Shown piece after piece: positions 1-9,045 of a stretch of DNA of 64,000 nt. The stretch is from CALBPI01 sp942491885 (lineage in GTDB: Bacteria; Pseudomonadota; Gammaproteobacteria; Steroidobacterales; Woeseiaceae). Position 1 is the first letter of the stretch, and each line of letters starts with the position of its first letter. The position numbers and the translations under genes are program-made. A model generated the notes under the pieces. That model did not search any database. It was not told the DNA's origin and was given only the letters and a program-made list of their open reading frames with translations. The DNA lies in assembly GCA_942491885.1 (NCBI GenBank), contig CALOCQ010000002.1, positions 744,001 to 808,000 of the forward strand, written 5' to 3'.

Positions 1-603
1 GACGACGACAGCAAGGTCATTATCGTCAGCTTCGGGCGCTTCGGTCAGATCGTCGGGCGGGTTTTGCGCAGCAAGAATATTGGCTTTACCGCACTCGAAT
101 CGAACCCGGCACAGGTCGAGGTTGTGCGACGCTTTGGCAATAAGGTGTACTTCGGCGATGCACGGCGCGTCGATCTGCTGCATGCCGCCGGCGCCGATAA
201 AGCCCGCTTCCTCGTGCTTGCCATCGATGATATCGAGCAATCGGTCGAGGCGGCCGAACTGATACGCCAGCATTTCCCGCACCTGAAAATCCTGGCGCGC
301 GCCCGCAACCGGGTACACGCGCACAGACTCATGGATCTGGGTATTTCCCACCCGGTTCGCGACACGTTGTATTCGAGTCTGAACCTGACCACGCATTTAC
401 TGGAATTGCTGGGGCACTCTGCTGAGGAGGCCGGGCACATCACCGACACATTCCTCGAGCACGACGAGAAATACCTTCGCCAGCAGAGCGCTTATTTCCA
501 GGATGAGAAAATGCTGATGCAAACCGCGCAGGAGGCTGCTGCTGAGTTGGCGACGCTATTGCGCACCGATGTCGACCAGGATCAGGGCAAAGACGATACT
601 TAG
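1..603 (+). CDS. Kef-type potassium/proton antiporter, C-terminal part (partial at window edge)
   Basis: The frame is open from base 1 and stops at 601-603, so only the last 200 residues are present; the membrane antiporter domain lies outside the window. What is seen is a TrkA-N/RCK nucleotide-binding domain: a Rossmann glycine loop (VSFGRFGQIVGR, about residues 9-20), an acidic residue after the second strand (ALESNPAQ), and the signature YFGDARRVDLLHAAGADKA, which is close to the typical KefB/KefC pattern. This domain gates K+ efflux in response to nucleotides or glutathione adducts in the Kef family. The tail after about residue 140 is helical and poorly conserved. The stop overlaps the convergent GIY-YIG gene stop by a few bases. 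Kef-family membership is firm; KefB versus KefC cannot be decided. Confidence 0.85.
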   Translation, partial: DDDSKVIIVSFGRFGQIVGRVLRSKNIGFTALESNPAQVEVVRRFGNKVYFGDARRVDLLHAAGADKARFLVLAIDDIEQSVEAAELIRQHFPHLKILARARNRVHAHRLMDLGISHPVRDTLYSSLNLTTHLLELLGHSAEEAGHITDTFLEHDEKYLRQQSAYFQDEKMLMQTAQEAAAELATLLRTDVDQDQGKDDT

Positions 604-923
604 GCAACCTTGCCGGCATTCAGCCCTTGGACGAAAGCGCTGAGACCGGCGGGGTCGCCCAGAAAGCGCAGCTTCTCGGCGCGGCTAAGACGTTTGAAGC
701 GGTACTCGGCACGGCTGGCCAGCGCACGATCACCGACAAGCACTTCCCCCGCAAGTGTCAGCGGCGCACGCCCACGTAGATAGCGCGCGCCCTGACCCGC
801 AGCATGTTGTGACAGCCGTCGCGTGACGTCCGGACTAATACCGGTGTAGAGACTGCCGTCGTCGCAACGCACCACATAGAGCGACCAATGCGACTGCCTA
901 ATGGCGTCAGTAGGTTGGGTCAT
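600..923 (-). CDS. GIY-YIG nuclease family protein (UPF0213/YhbQ type)
   Basis: A 107-residue protein consisting of a single GIY-YIG fold: the LYVVRC and SLYTGIS pair replaces the GIY and YIG strands, followed by the conserved Arg/His stretch (TRRLSQHAAGQGARYLRG) and the Glu of the catalytic helix (SRAEYRFKRL). Members of this small stand-alone family (YhbQ-like) are putative nucleases of unclear role, possibly in DNA repair. I chose the ATG at 923; a longer frame to 938 lacks a better start. The start overlaps the end of the malic enzyme gene by 17 bases, implying translational coupling at the end of an acyltransferase/malic enzyme/GIY-YIG transcript. Confidence 0.85.
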   Translation of the reverse strand: MTQPTDAIRQSHWSLYVVRCDDGSLYTGISPDVTRRLSQHAAGQGARYLRGRAPLTLAGEVLVGDRALASRAEYRFKRLSRAEKLRFLGDPAGLSAFVQGLNAGKVA

Positions 924-2526
924 ACATATAGTCCGCAATATAGGCCTTCAGGTCCGCCGGGCGGTCGATACCGGCCAGACCATCGGCGAAAGCCCGCTCA
1001 GCAACCGACACGGCGATCTCGAGCGAGATTTCCTGAATTCGCGTCAACGGCGGATACAGTGTTCCATCGGCGAGATCTTCGTCCTTGATCAGGTTGGCGA
1101 GCCGGCGCGCGGCCTCCAGGAACATCACATCAGTCACGCGGGTCGCTTCAACGGCAACGGCGCCGAGCCCGATACCCGGGAAGATGTAGGCATTGTTGCC
1201 CTGCCCCGGCCAATGCGTTTTGCCTTTGTGCTTGACCGGCGCAAACGGACTGCCGCTGGCGAACAACGCCTTGCCGTCACTCCATTGATAGGCCTGCTCC
1301 GCGGTGCACTCAGCGCGCGAGGTTGGGTTCGACAGCGCGAAAATAACCGGCCGCTCGTTTATCTGGGTCATCTTGGCGACGATGTCTTCGGTGAACGTAC
1401 CGGGAGACCCGGTGGCGCCGATCAGCGCATGTGGCTTGAAGCTGGCTATCGCGTCGCCGAACGGCACAGGTTCGCCTTCCGGCGCATAGCGGCGAATCGA
1501 ATCACTGAGACGCTCCGACTGTTGCGTGATGACCCCTTTGCGACCGACGAACTGGATCCGGCTGCACGCCTCTTCCTCCGACAAGCCCTCGTCGACCATT
1601 GACGATACCAGCAAATCGGCGATGCCTGTTGCCGCCGAGCCGTGGCCCAGAAACATCGTGCGCATCTCAGCCAGCGGCGTGCCGGTGACGCGCGTGGAAG
1701 CAATCAGGCCGGCCAGTGCGACCGACGCCGTCCCCTGGATGTCATCGTTGAAACACAACACCTTGTCGCGATAATGATCGAGCAGCATTTGTGCGTTTGG
1801 CGTCGAAAAATCTTCGAACTGAATCAGCGCGTGCGGGAACCGTTTCTGCACGCCGGCGATGAATTCCTCTATCAGCTGTTGATAGCGCTCGTCGCGAACC
1901 CGTTGCCGCGGGATACCGAGATACACCGGATCATTACGTAATTCCTCGTTGTCGGTACCCACATCGAGCACGACCGGCAACGTCTGGTCGGGGTGAATGC
2001 CGGCGCAAGCGGTGTACAGCGCAAGCTTGCCGATTGAGATGCCCATGCCATTGCTGCCGAGATCGCCGAGACCGAGCACGCGCTCACCGTCGGTCACGAC
2101 AATGACGCGCACGTCTTCGGTCGGCCAGTTGCCGAGCAACTTGTCGACATCGCCCAGATCATCGATCGACACATACAGCCCGCGCGAATCACGGAAAATG
2201 TTCGCGAACTCGAGGCACGCCTCACCCACGGTCGGCGTGTAGATCAGCGGCATGATTTCTTCGATATGCTCGGTAACCAGCTTGAAGAACAATGGCTCGC
2301 TGCGAACCTGCAGAGCGCGCAGCGCAATGTAGCGCTCGATATCGTAAGCCTTGCGGCGGATATTGCTGAGAATGCGGTTGAGCTGCTGCTGTTGGGTGTT
2401 CACCGTCGGCGGCAGTAGCCCGCGCAGACCGAGCGCCTCGCGCTCATCCATCGTGAAGGCCGTGGATTTGTTCAGCGAAGGGTCGCGCAGCACGTCGATG
2501 CCGCGCAGTGATGTTTTGTCAGACAT
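907..2526 (-). CDS. maeA: NAD-dependent malic enzyme
   Basis: A 539-residue protein that oxidatively decarboxylates malate to pyruvate with NAD+ in the cytoplasm, linking the TCA cycle to pyruvate. Family landmarks are all present: LIYTPTVGEACLEF with the catalytic Tyr (Y96), LGDLGSNGMGISIGKLALY with the catalytic Lys (K167), the metal-binding FEDF (237-240) and FNDDIQG (259-265) segments, and the Rossmann loop LGHGSAATGIA (293-303). Length matches the E. coli MaeA (SfcA) class rather than the long MaeB with a phosphotransacetylase tail. It starts 23 bases after the upstream acyltransferase stop, so the two are probably cotranscribed. No strong Shine-Dalgarno sequence is visible. NAD versus NADP preference is inferred from family similarity. 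Confidence 0.95.
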   Translation of the reverse strand: MSDKTSLRGIDVLRDPSLNKSTAFTMDEREALGLRGLLPPTVNTQQQQLNRILSNIRRKAYDIERYIALRALQVRSEPLFFKLVTEHIEEIMPLIYTPTVGEACLEFANIFRDSRGLYVSIDDLGDVDKLLGNWPTEDVRVIVVTDGERVLGLGDLGSNGMGISIGKLALYTACAGIHPDQTLPVVLDVGTDNEELRNDPVYLGIPRQRVRDERYQQLIEEFIAGVQKRFPHALIQFEDFSTPNAQMLLDHYRDKVLCFNDDIQGTASVALAGLIASTRVTGTPLAEMRTMFLGHGSAATGIADLLVSSMVDEGLSEEEACSRIQFVGRKGVITQQSERLSDSIRRYAPEGEPVPFGDAIASFKPHALIGATGSPGTFTEDIVAKMTQINERPVIFALSNPTSRAECTAEQAYQWSDGKALFASGSPFAPVKHKGKTHWPGQGNNAYIFPGIGLGAVAVEATRVTDVMFLEAARRLANLIKDEDLADGTLYPPLTRIQEISLEIAVSVAERAFADGLAGIDRPADLKAYIADYMYDPTY

Positions 2527-2549
2527 GTGTATCCGTTGTTGTCGTGCAG

Positions 2550-3452
2550 CTAGTCGCCCAGAGCCGCGGATGGTATCGCATCGAGCTCGGCAACACGACG
2601 ATCCTTCTCAGCCCAGAGCTCGCTGAGCCAGATCTGGAACCGCTCCCGGAATGCTTCGTCGTTGAGGTAGTCGCCCTCGCGCATCCATGGCTCGATAGGA
2701 ATTTCACGCACGTCGATGACAACGTCATGCAAGCGGCCCGTACACATATCCCAGAACGTCTTCGGACCGCCGGGGTAGACCACCGTGACATCCAGCATGG
2801 AGCGGAACTGCTCACCCATTACCGACAGCGCGAAGGCGATGCCACCGGCGCGCGGCTTGAGGAGGTATTCATACGGCGACTGGGTGGCGTCATGCTTGGC
2901 CTTGGTGAAGCGCGTGCCCTCGACGAAGTTAATGACGGTAGTCGGCACCTCACTGAAGCGCTCGCAGGAACGCCTCGTTGCCTCGAGGTCCTGACCGCGA
3001 CGCTCGGGGTGGCGCTTCAGGTAGGCGCGCGAGTAGCGCTTCATGAAGGGCATATCCATCGCCCACCAGGCCAGCCCCAGGAATGGAATCCAGATCAATT
3101 GCTGCTTGATGAAGAACTTCAGGAACGGTATGCGCCGATTCAGTGCACGCTGCAGCACAACGATATCCACCCATGACTGGTGATTAGCCAGCACCAGATA
3201 CCAGTCGTTGCGGCGCAGTGTGTCGAGGCCGGTAAAGTGCCAGCGCGTGTCCTGCGTGACGTCGTGCAAAATGCCGTTGCAGGTAATCCAGCTCTCGCCG
3301 CATGCCATCAGCACGCGCGATGTAAACCGCCGCACGGCCGGGTGCGGCAGCAACAGCCGCACGATGGCGAACAGCATGATCGGAATGAACCAGAACACGA
3401 TATTTAGCACGATCAGCACGACACAGATCGCACCCTTGAGCGTATTCAGCAT
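2550..3452 (-). CDS. 1-acyl-glycerol-3-phosphate acyltransferase family protein (YihG-like)
   Basis: A 300-residue membrane-associated PlsC-type acyltransferase, probably transferring an acyl chain to lysophosphatidic acid or a related lysolipid at the inner membrane. An N-terminal hydrophobic helix (about residues 9-35) precedes the catalytic NHQSWVD box (H91 and D96 of the HX4D motif), the acceptor-binding FMKRYSR segment and the FVEGTRF motif (177-183). Overall pattern and length fit the YihG subfamily, which in E. coli influences phospholipid acyl composition, better than the essential short PlsC. First gene of a leftward cluster; the 145-base gap up to 3598 must hold its promoter and that of the divergent barrel gene. 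Substrate is not determinable from sequence. Confidence 0.88.
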   Translation of the reverse strand: MLNTLKGAICVVLIVLNIVFWFIPIMLFAIVRLLLPHPAVRRFTSRVLMACGESWITCNGILHDVTQDTRWHFTGLDTLRRNDWYLVLANHQSWVDIVVLQRALNRRIPFLKFFIKQQLIWIPFLGLAWWAMDMPFMKRYSRAYLKRHPERRGQDLEATRRSCERFSEVPTTVINFVEGTRFTKAKHDATQSPYEYLLKPRAGGIAFALSVMGEQFRSMLDVTVVYPGGPKTFWDMCTGRLHDVVIDVREIPIEPWMREGDYLNDEAFRERFQIWLSELWAEKDRRVAELDAIPSAALGD

Positions 3453-3597
3453 GGAGGCCCCGTTACAGATGTCGTGGTCATATTATGCCGCAGTCTGAGC
3501 ACAAGCGCCTCCCGCCTTCAGCTTGCGTTCAGGCGGGCTGACTAACATCACGTTAACAGTCTGCCAGCGTTGGCCGGACGTTAGACGGAGTAAGAAC

Positions 3598-4179
3598 ATG
3601 TTAGGAAAAAGATCAACCCTGATAGCGCTGGGCGGCGCGCTGCTACTGGCCGGCGTCGCGACTGCCGGCGACGACCTGAGCTACAGCTATCTGGAGGTGC
3701 GTTACTCGGATGCGGAACTCGACGACGGCTTTGTGGATATTGACGGCAACGGCTATATATTAAACGGCTCGCTCGAGTTCTCGGATACCGTGCATCTGTT
3801 CATCGGTCGCGACAAGCTCGAATTTGACGATAATGTCGATCTGCGCACGCACATCATCGGTGGTGGCCTGGCGCTGCCATTGTCACCGCGCACCGATATC
3901 GTGTTGCGCGCCGGTTTTGTCGATGCGTCGTTTTCGACACCGTTCTTCAAGGACGATGACGACGGCTATTTTGCCTCGGCGGGGATCCGCGCGTTACTAA
4001 CCGACGACATCGAGCTCTACGGTGAGGTTCGCTCGCTGCAACTCGACGATGCCGGTGACGAGGAAGCGGCGACGCTTGGACTGGACTTCTATTCCAGCAA
4101 AGGTCTTGCCGTCGGCCCCTCTGTAACCTGGGTCGAAGACACGACAATCTACAGTCTCGGCGCCAGGTTTTATTTCTGA
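3598..4179 (+). CDS. Small outer-membrane beta-barrel protein (YfaZ-like), secreted
   Basis: 193 residues starting at the ATG at 3598, with a GGAG element at about 3587. An upstream-extended frame to 3523 was rejected because the signal peptide begins at 3598: MLGKRSTLIALGG..., hydrophobic core to about residue 22, likely cleavage after ATAG or nearby. The mature part shows alternating polar and hydrophobic residues, many Asp/Gly turns and a terminal aromatic strand ending in LGARFYF, typical for insertion by the Bam complex. No enzymatic motif. Probably an eight-stranded barrel of unknown role; stands alone between a divergent lipid gene and the convergent korB. Confidence 0.7.
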   Translation: MLGKRSTLIALGGALLLAGVATAGDDLSYSYLEVRYSDAELDDGFVDIDGNGYILNGSLEFSDTVHLFIGRDKLEFDDNVDLRTHIIGGGLALPLSPRTDIVLRAGFVDASFSTPFFKDDDDGYFASAGIRALLTDDIELYGEVRSLQLDDAGDEEAATLGLDFYSSKGLAVGPSVTWVEDTTIYSLGARFYF

Positions 4180-4198
4180 AACCGACGCCAGGCGTTAA

Positions 4199-5254
4199 CT
4201 AGCGCCAGGCTTTCTGGATACGGGTCAGCGCCTCGCGGCCCGGGTTCAGTTTTTCGTAGGGCATATCGCGCAGCGGCGTCTGGGTGGTGTTCGAAAGCTC
4301 GTGCATGTCGCCCTTGCTCTCGTCGATAAACAACAACCCGGTCACCACCTCACCCATCGCATTGTGGCGCTGTACGTATTCGATCGACTTGCCGCGATCG
4401 GTCGGGTCGTACTCGGCATCAACCTTTTTCAGGTAGACATGGCTGCCGTTGTGCATTTCAACCGGGATGCTCGAACCTTCCTCGTAATCCGCCGTGATCT
4501 CATCGGCCGGTGCCACGTAGTCGGCCTGTACGACCTGGTGAACGTGCTCGCGGCTCCATGCGTAGCTCTTCGTCGAGCCTTCGTGGTCGTTGAAGGTGAC
4601 GCAGGGGCTGATGATATCGAGCAACGCAAAACCGTTATGGCTCAGCGCGGCTTTCAACAACGGCACCAATTGCGCCTTGTCGCCGGAAAAACTCCGGCCG
4701 ACAAACGTTGCCCCCATCGCGATCGCGACCGACACCGGATCAATCGGCGGCTGCATGTTGGACGCGCCCTTCTTGGCCTTACTGCCGACATCGGCAGATG
4801 CCGAGAACTGACCCTTGGTCAGGCCATAGACGCCGTTGTTCTCGATGAGATAGGCCATATTGAGATTGCGACGGATCGCATGCGCAAACTGCCCCAGCCC
4901 GATAGACAATGAGTCACCGTCACCGGAGATGCCGAGATAGGTCAGCGCACGGTTGGCCGCGTTAGCGCCTGTCGTCACCGATGGCATGCGCCCGTGCACC
5001 GAGTTGAACCCGTGCGATGTGCTCATGAAATAGGCCGGCGTTTTCGACGAGCAACCGATGCCGCTCATCTTCGCCAGACCATGTGGTTCGATCTCAAGCT
5101 CAAAAACCGCCTGCACAATCGCGCCGGTCACCGAGTCATGGCCACAGCCCGCGCAAAGCGTAGAGACAACGCCCTCATAGTCTCGGTAAGTCAGACCATG
5201 CTTGTTACGCGGCAGCCCGGGATGCGCGACTTTCGGCTTCGAGATATAGCTCAT
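4199..5254 (-). CDS. korB: 2-oxoacid (probably 2-oxoglutarate):ferredoxin oxidoreductase, beta subunit
   Basis: 351 residues; binds thiamine diphosphate and one [4Fe-4S] cluster in CoA-dependent oxidative decarboxylation of a 2-oxoacid with ferredoxin as acceptor. Seen: cluster cysteines C34 and C37 (CAGCGHDSVTG), C68 (GIGCSSKTPAYF) and C218 (ISPCVTFND); the TPP/Mg2+ site GDGDSLSIGLGQF (111-123) and NNGVYGLTKGQ (139-149). I chose the ATG at 5254, where family similarity begins, 10 bases after the korA stop, over a longer frame to 5299. Last gene of the three-gene operon at 8906-4199. Substrate 2-oxoglutarate is inferred from the two-subunit Kor/OAFO-type organisation; other 2-oxoacids remain possible. 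Confidence 0.9.
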   Translation of the reverse strand: MSYISKPKVAHPGLPRNKHGLTYRDYEGVVSTLCAGCGHDSVTGAIVQAVFELEIEPHGLAKMSGIGCSSKTPAYFMSTSHGFNSVHGRMPSVTTGANAANRALTYLGISGDGDSLSIGLGQFAHAIRRNLNMAYLIENNGVYGLTKGQFSASADVGSKAKKGASNMQPPIDPVSVAIAMGATFVGRSFSGDKAQLVPLLKAALSHNGFALLDIISPCVTFNDHEGSTKSYAWSREHVHQVVQADYVAPADEITADYEEGSSIPVEMHNGSHVYLKKVDAEYDPTDRGKSIEYVQRHNAMGEVVTGLLFIDESKGDMHELSNTTQTPLRDMPYEKLNPGREALTRIQKAWR

Positions 5255-5264
5255 CGTTGTTCCT

Positions 5265-7067
5265 TCATGCCGCCTGACCCGCGCGCATCTGTTGTGCAAT
5301 CGGTGTACGAACCGACTCCGCCGTTATCGGCATGCCATCGTAGTGCAGCACCGAAATCAGCCGCTTCGGGTCGATATCGAGATCGAGCGTCAGCAAAGAA
5401 CGCAGCTGTGCGTCGCGGTTCTGTTCGACGACAAATACGTGTTCGAAACGTTCAATGAACTCGCGCACGTCGTTGTTGAACGGGAAAGCACGCAGCCGCA
5501 TGTAGTCCAGCGCCAGACCTTCGCTGGCGAGTTCATCCAGCGCCTCGACCACCGCGACGTCGCTGCTGCCGAGCGCAATAATGCCGGCCTTGGCGAAGCG
5601 CTGTTCGGTGACAACCGGCGCCGGCACCTTGTCGCGCGCGACATCCCACTTGTGCACCAGGCGGTCGACAACTTCTTTGTAGGCAGCCGAGTCTTCAGTG
5701 TAGCCGCCAAACTTGTTGTGGCCCGAGCCGCGCGTGAAATAGGCGCCTTTTTCGCTGACGCCGGGCAACGTGCGATACGGGACGCCATCACCGTCAATAT
5801 CCAGATAGCGATGAAACTTCTCGATCTTCTCAAGCGCGGCTGCGTCCAGCACCTTGCCGCGCTGCGGCACATAGCCCTCGTCCCAGTCGAGCTCCGGCAC
5901 CATCCAGTCGTTCATCCCAATATCGAGATCCGACAACACAATCACCGGCGTCTGCAGCGTCTCGGCCAGATCGAATGCATCGGCGGCCATGTAAAAACAC
6001 TCCTCGGGATCTGACGGGAACAGCAGCACATGACGCGTATCGCCATGCGATGCGTAGGCGCAGCTGAGTATGTCGCTTTGTTGTGTGCGCGTCGGCATGC
6101 CGGTGGACGGCCCCGTGCGTTGCACGTCGAACAACACGGCCGGTACCTCTGCGTAATAGGCAAAACCGAGGAATTCGTTCATCAGCGAAATGCCCGGGCC
6201 GCTGGTCGGGGTAAACGCACGCGCGCCCATCCACGATGCGCCCAGCACCATACCAATCGCCGCCAGCTCGTCTTCGGCCTGAACGATGCAGTAGTTGCGC
6301 TCACCCGTCTCGGGATCAATACGTAAACGCTCGCAAAAACCCTGAAACGCGTCCATCAGCGACGTCGACGGCGTGATCGGATACCACGCGCCCACCGTCG
6401 CGCCGGCGTAAACGCAGCCAAGACCGGCGGCGGTGTTACCGTCGATCAGAATGTGCCCCGCGGTCTTGTCCAATGACTCGACCCGCACCGGCAGCGGACA
6501 GTCGAAATGCTCACGGGCGTAGTCACGGCCAAGCGCGATCGCTTTGAGGTTCGCATCGATCAACTTCGGCTTGCTGGCAAACGTCTCACGCAGCAACGCC
6601 TCGATGATCGCATTATCCATGTCCAGCAACGCCGACAGCACACCGACGTAGGCGATGTTCTTCATCAGCACGCGGGCGCGCGCGCCGTCAAAATTTTCAT
6701 TGCAGATCTGTGATAACGGCACACCAACTATCGAGATATCGTCGCGCTGCAGTAGCCGACTGCGCGGCCAGGTGCTGTCGTAGATCAGCCAGCCGCCCGG
6801 CTCGACCGCAGCAAGATCGGCGGCGTAGGTCTGCGCGTTCATCGCGACCATGACATCGACGCGACCGGTCGCCGCGCGATAGCCGTCGCCCGTCACGCGA
6901 ATCTCATACCACGTCGGCAGGCCCTGAATATTGGACGGAAAGTAGTTCTTGCCACACACAGGGATGCCCATGCGAAATAAGGCCTTGAGCAGCAGGCCGT
7001 TGGCACTGGCGGAGCCGCTGCCATTGACGGTCCCGATCTTGATGACGACGTCGTTAACTGATTGCAC
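5265..7067 (-). CDS. korA: 2-oxoacid (probably 2-oxoglutarate):ferredoxin oxidoreductase, fused gamma-alpha subunit
   Basis: 600 residues combining the gamma domain (about 1-195, starting VVIKIGTVNGSGSASANG) and the alpha pyrimidine-binding domain (about 205-580), the usual fusion in KorA-type enzymes. The alpha part carries GATVGAWYPITPSTSL, the Glu-containing QAEDELAAIGMVLGASWMG and TSGPGISLMNEFLGFAYYAE, all typical of the family; CoA and substrate are bound here together with KorB. Start is GTG at 7067, with an AGGT element 9 bases before. The gene follows the flavoprotein by 33 bases and precedes korB by 10, so the three are surely one transcript. The fused architecture is common in aerobes and in oxygen-tolerant versions of the enzyme. 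Confidence 0.92.
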   Translation of the reverse strand: MQSVNDVVIKIGTVNGSGSASANGLLLKALFRMGIPVCGKNYFPSNIQGLPTWYEIRVTGDGYRAATGRVDVMVAMNAQTYAADLAAVEPGGWLIYDSTWPRSRLLQRDDISIVGVPLSQICNENFDGARARVLMKNIAYVGVLSALLDMDNAIIEALLRETFASKPKLIDANLKAIALGRDYAREHFDCPLPVRVESLDKTAGHILIDGNTAAGLGCVYAGATVGAWYPITPSTSLMDAFQGFCERLRIDPETGERNYCIVQAEDELAAIGMVLGASWMGARAFTPTSGPGISLMNEFLGFAYYAEVPAVLFDVQRTGPSTGMPTRTQQSDILSCAYASHGDTRHVLLFPSDPEECFYMAADAFDLAETLQTPVIVLSDLDIGMNDWMVPELDWDEGYVPQRGKVLDAAALEKIEKFHRYLDIDGDGVPYRTLPGVSEKGAYFTRGSGHNKFGGYTEDSAAYKEVVDRLVHKWDVARDKVPAPVVTEQRFAKAGIIALGSSDVAVVEALDELASEGLALDYMRLRAFPFNNDVREFIERFEHVFVVEQNRDAQLRSLLTLDLDIDPKRLISVLHYDGMPITAESVRTPIAQQMRAGQAA

Positions 7068-7100
7068 GCTGGCGCTACCTGTTATCTATCTGCAATTCAT

Positions 7101-8906
7101 TCAGCCCGCTTTGCGTACCCGGGTCGGCTCGGTCAGTGTGCCGGCATAGGACAGCAGCACCTTGGACTTCAGCATGTCCCATGCGCCGGTCGGGCAACGC
7201 TCCGCACACAGGCCGCAATGCACGCACAGATCTTCGTCCTTGACCATGACGCGCGCGGTCTGCGGCAGTGCCTCGGAAACATACAACGCCTGGTCCAGAT
7301 TTTCGGCCGGTGCGCTGAGGCGACCACGCAGATCGGCCTCGTCACCATTGTCGGTAATCGTCAGGCAGCTGGTCGGGCAAATGTCGATGCAGGCATCGCA
7401 CTCGATGCAAGTCTTGGCATTAAACACGGTTTGAATATCGCAGTTAAGACAGCGCTCGACCTCGGCCATCGTCTGTGCCTCGTCGAAGCCCAGCTCGACC
7501 TCAATATCGATCTTCTTGAAGCGTTCCTTGAGCCCTACGTGGGGCATCAGACGGCGCTCGGCCGGGTCATAGTTGTTCGAGTAACTCCACTCGTGAATGC
7601 CCATTTTCTGTGCGCTCAGGTGCAGCGTGTCGGGCGGGCGGTCGTTCATATTCATGTCGTTGCAATATTGATGCATCGACATTGCGGCCGCATGCCCGTG
7701 CGCGACGCCCCAGATAATATTCTTGGGCCCGAATGCGGCGTCGCCGCCGAAGAAAATGCCCTCGCGGCTGCACATCATTGTCTGCTCGTCGACGACCGGG
7801 CAGTCCCATTGATCGAATGCGATACCTATATCGCGCTCGATCCAGTCAAATGCATTCTCCTGACCAATCGCCAGAATGACGTCGTCGCATTCGATGAATC
7901 GCTCGCTAACCACCGTGCCGCGGTCGATGCTGCCGTCGTCACCGAATACATAGCGCATCTCGTCGAACAACATGCCTTTCAGCACACCGTCTTCAACAAC
8001 AAACGATTTCGGCGAATGATTGATAACGATGTCGACGCTTTCTTCCTCGGCGTCCTCCAGCTCCCAGTCGGAAGCCTTGAAAAACTGGCGGGGTTTGCGC
8101 GCCATCACCTTTACGTCCGTCGCGCCCAGCCTCAGCGCACTGCGACAGCAATCCATCGCGGTATTACCAACGCCGATGATCAGCACCTTCTTGCCGATCG
8201 TTTCGGTGTGCTCGAATGCGACCGATTCGAGCCAGTGAATACCGATATGAATGCGATCACTCTGATCGCGTCCGGGTAAGGTGAGTTCCTTGCCTTTCGG
8301 CGCGCCGGTGCCGACGAAAACAGCATCGAAGCCGTCATTCTCGAGCAACCCGGCGAGCGAATCGACGCGGGTTGCGTAATGCACTTCGACACCCATGTTA
8401 ATAATGTTGTCGATTTCCTCATCGAGGACTTTCGGCGGCAAACGGAACTGCGGAATGTTCGTGCGCATCAGGCCGCCCGGCTTGTCCATCGCCTCGAAGA
8501 TGTGCACCTCATAACCAAGCGGCGCCAGGTCGTTAGCGACGGTCAGCGATGCACAGCCGGCACCAATGAGCGCGACGCGCTTGCCGTTGCCCTGCGCTGG
8601 CGCCTGCGGCAGCCGGTCGCTGATGTCATCACGATGATCTGCGGCGACGCGCTTCAGCCGGCAAATAGCGACAGGCTTGTCTTCGACGCGGCCACGCCGA
8701 CAGGCAGGCTCGCACGGACGGTCACAGACGCGACCGAGAATCCCCGGGAAAACGTTGGATTGGCGATTCGCCATGTAGGCGTCGGTGAATCGACCCTGCG
8801 CAATCAGGCGAATGTATTGCGGAACGTCGGTGTGCGCCGGGCAGGCCCACTGACAGTCGACAACACGGTGAAAATAGTCCGGATTACTGGTGTCTGTCGG
8901 TTCCAT
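7101..8906 (-). CDS. GltD-like FAD/NAD(P) oxidoreductase with N-terminal and C-terminal Fe-S domains, korAB-linked
   Basis: 601 residues. Domains in order: an N-terminal helical Fe-S domain of the dihydropyrimidine dehydrogenase/GltD type with C18, C22, C61, C65 and C69; an FAD-binding loop IGAGCASLTVAND (114-126); a second Rossmann loop IGVGNTAMDCCRSA for NAD(P)H; then a bacterial-ferredoxin module with two [4Fe-4S] motifs, CIECDACIDICP and CVHCGLCAERCP, near the C-terminus. It is not GltD itself: a normal gltBD pair sits at 46-52 kb. Position as first gene before korA suggests that it passes electrons between the ferredoxin side of KorAB and NAD(P)(H), i.e. acts as a built-in ferredoxin:NAD(P) oxidoreductase. 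The fold is certain; the role is inference. Confidence 0.85.
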   Translation of the reverse strand: MEPTDTSNPDYFHRVVDCQWACPAHTDVPQYIRLIAQGRFTDAYMANRQSNVFPGILGRVCDRPCEPACRRGRVEDKPVAICRLKRVAADHRDDISDRLPQAPAQGNGKRVALIGAGCASLTVANDLAPLGYEVHIFEAMDKPGGLMRTNIPQFRLPPKVLDEEIDNIINMGVEVHYATRVDSLAGLLENDGFDAVFVGTGAPKGKELTLPGRDQSDRIHIGIHWLESVAFEHTETIGKKVLIIGVGNTAMDCCRSALRLGATDVKVMARKPRQFFKASDWELEDAEEESVDIVINHSPKSFVVEDGVLKGMLFDEMRYVFGDDGSIDRGTVVSERFIECDDVILAIGQENAFDWIERDIGIAFDQWDCPVVDEQTMMCSREGIFFGGDAAFGPKNIIWGVAHGHAAAMSMHQYCNDMNMNDRPPDTLHLSAQKMGIHEWSYSNNYDPAERRLMPHVGLKERFKKIDIEVELGFDEAQTMAEVERCLNCDIQTVFNAKTCIECDACIDICPTSCLTITDNGDEADLRGRLSAPAENLDQALYVSEALPQTARVMVKDEDLCVHCGLCAERCPTGAWDMLKSKVLLSYAGTLTEPTRVRKAG

Positions 8907-8998
8907 TCAAGCTCGGTCAGGGCATGCTGCACGCGCACACCATGACGACGTCCCCACGCCATTCAGGCCAATGTTGCCAAGCTTACCCTCGCCCGCTT

Positions 8999-9018
8999 AC
9001 GGAAGGAACCTTTTCCGT
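8999..9018. promoter_or_regulatory. Inverted repeat upstream of the korAB operon
   Basis: ACGGAA at 8999-9004 and TTCCGT at 9013-9018 form a perfect 6-bp inverted repeat with an 8-base centre that also holds partial GGAA/TTCC symmetry. It lies about 95 bases before the start of the GltD-like gene and about 30 bases after the dihydroorotase stop on the same strand. It could be an operator for the redox operon or a weak hairpin ending the upstream transcript; there is no T-run on either side, so a terminator is unlikely. Confidence 0.3.
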
Positions 9019-9045
9019 CACTCGGTGTGCCGCCCCGCAGCATGA

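Noticed and set aside
45..449. Long frame antisense to the Kef C-terminal domain
   Set aside because: Ser/Cys/Arg-rich composition without an SD; a shadow of the coding strand.
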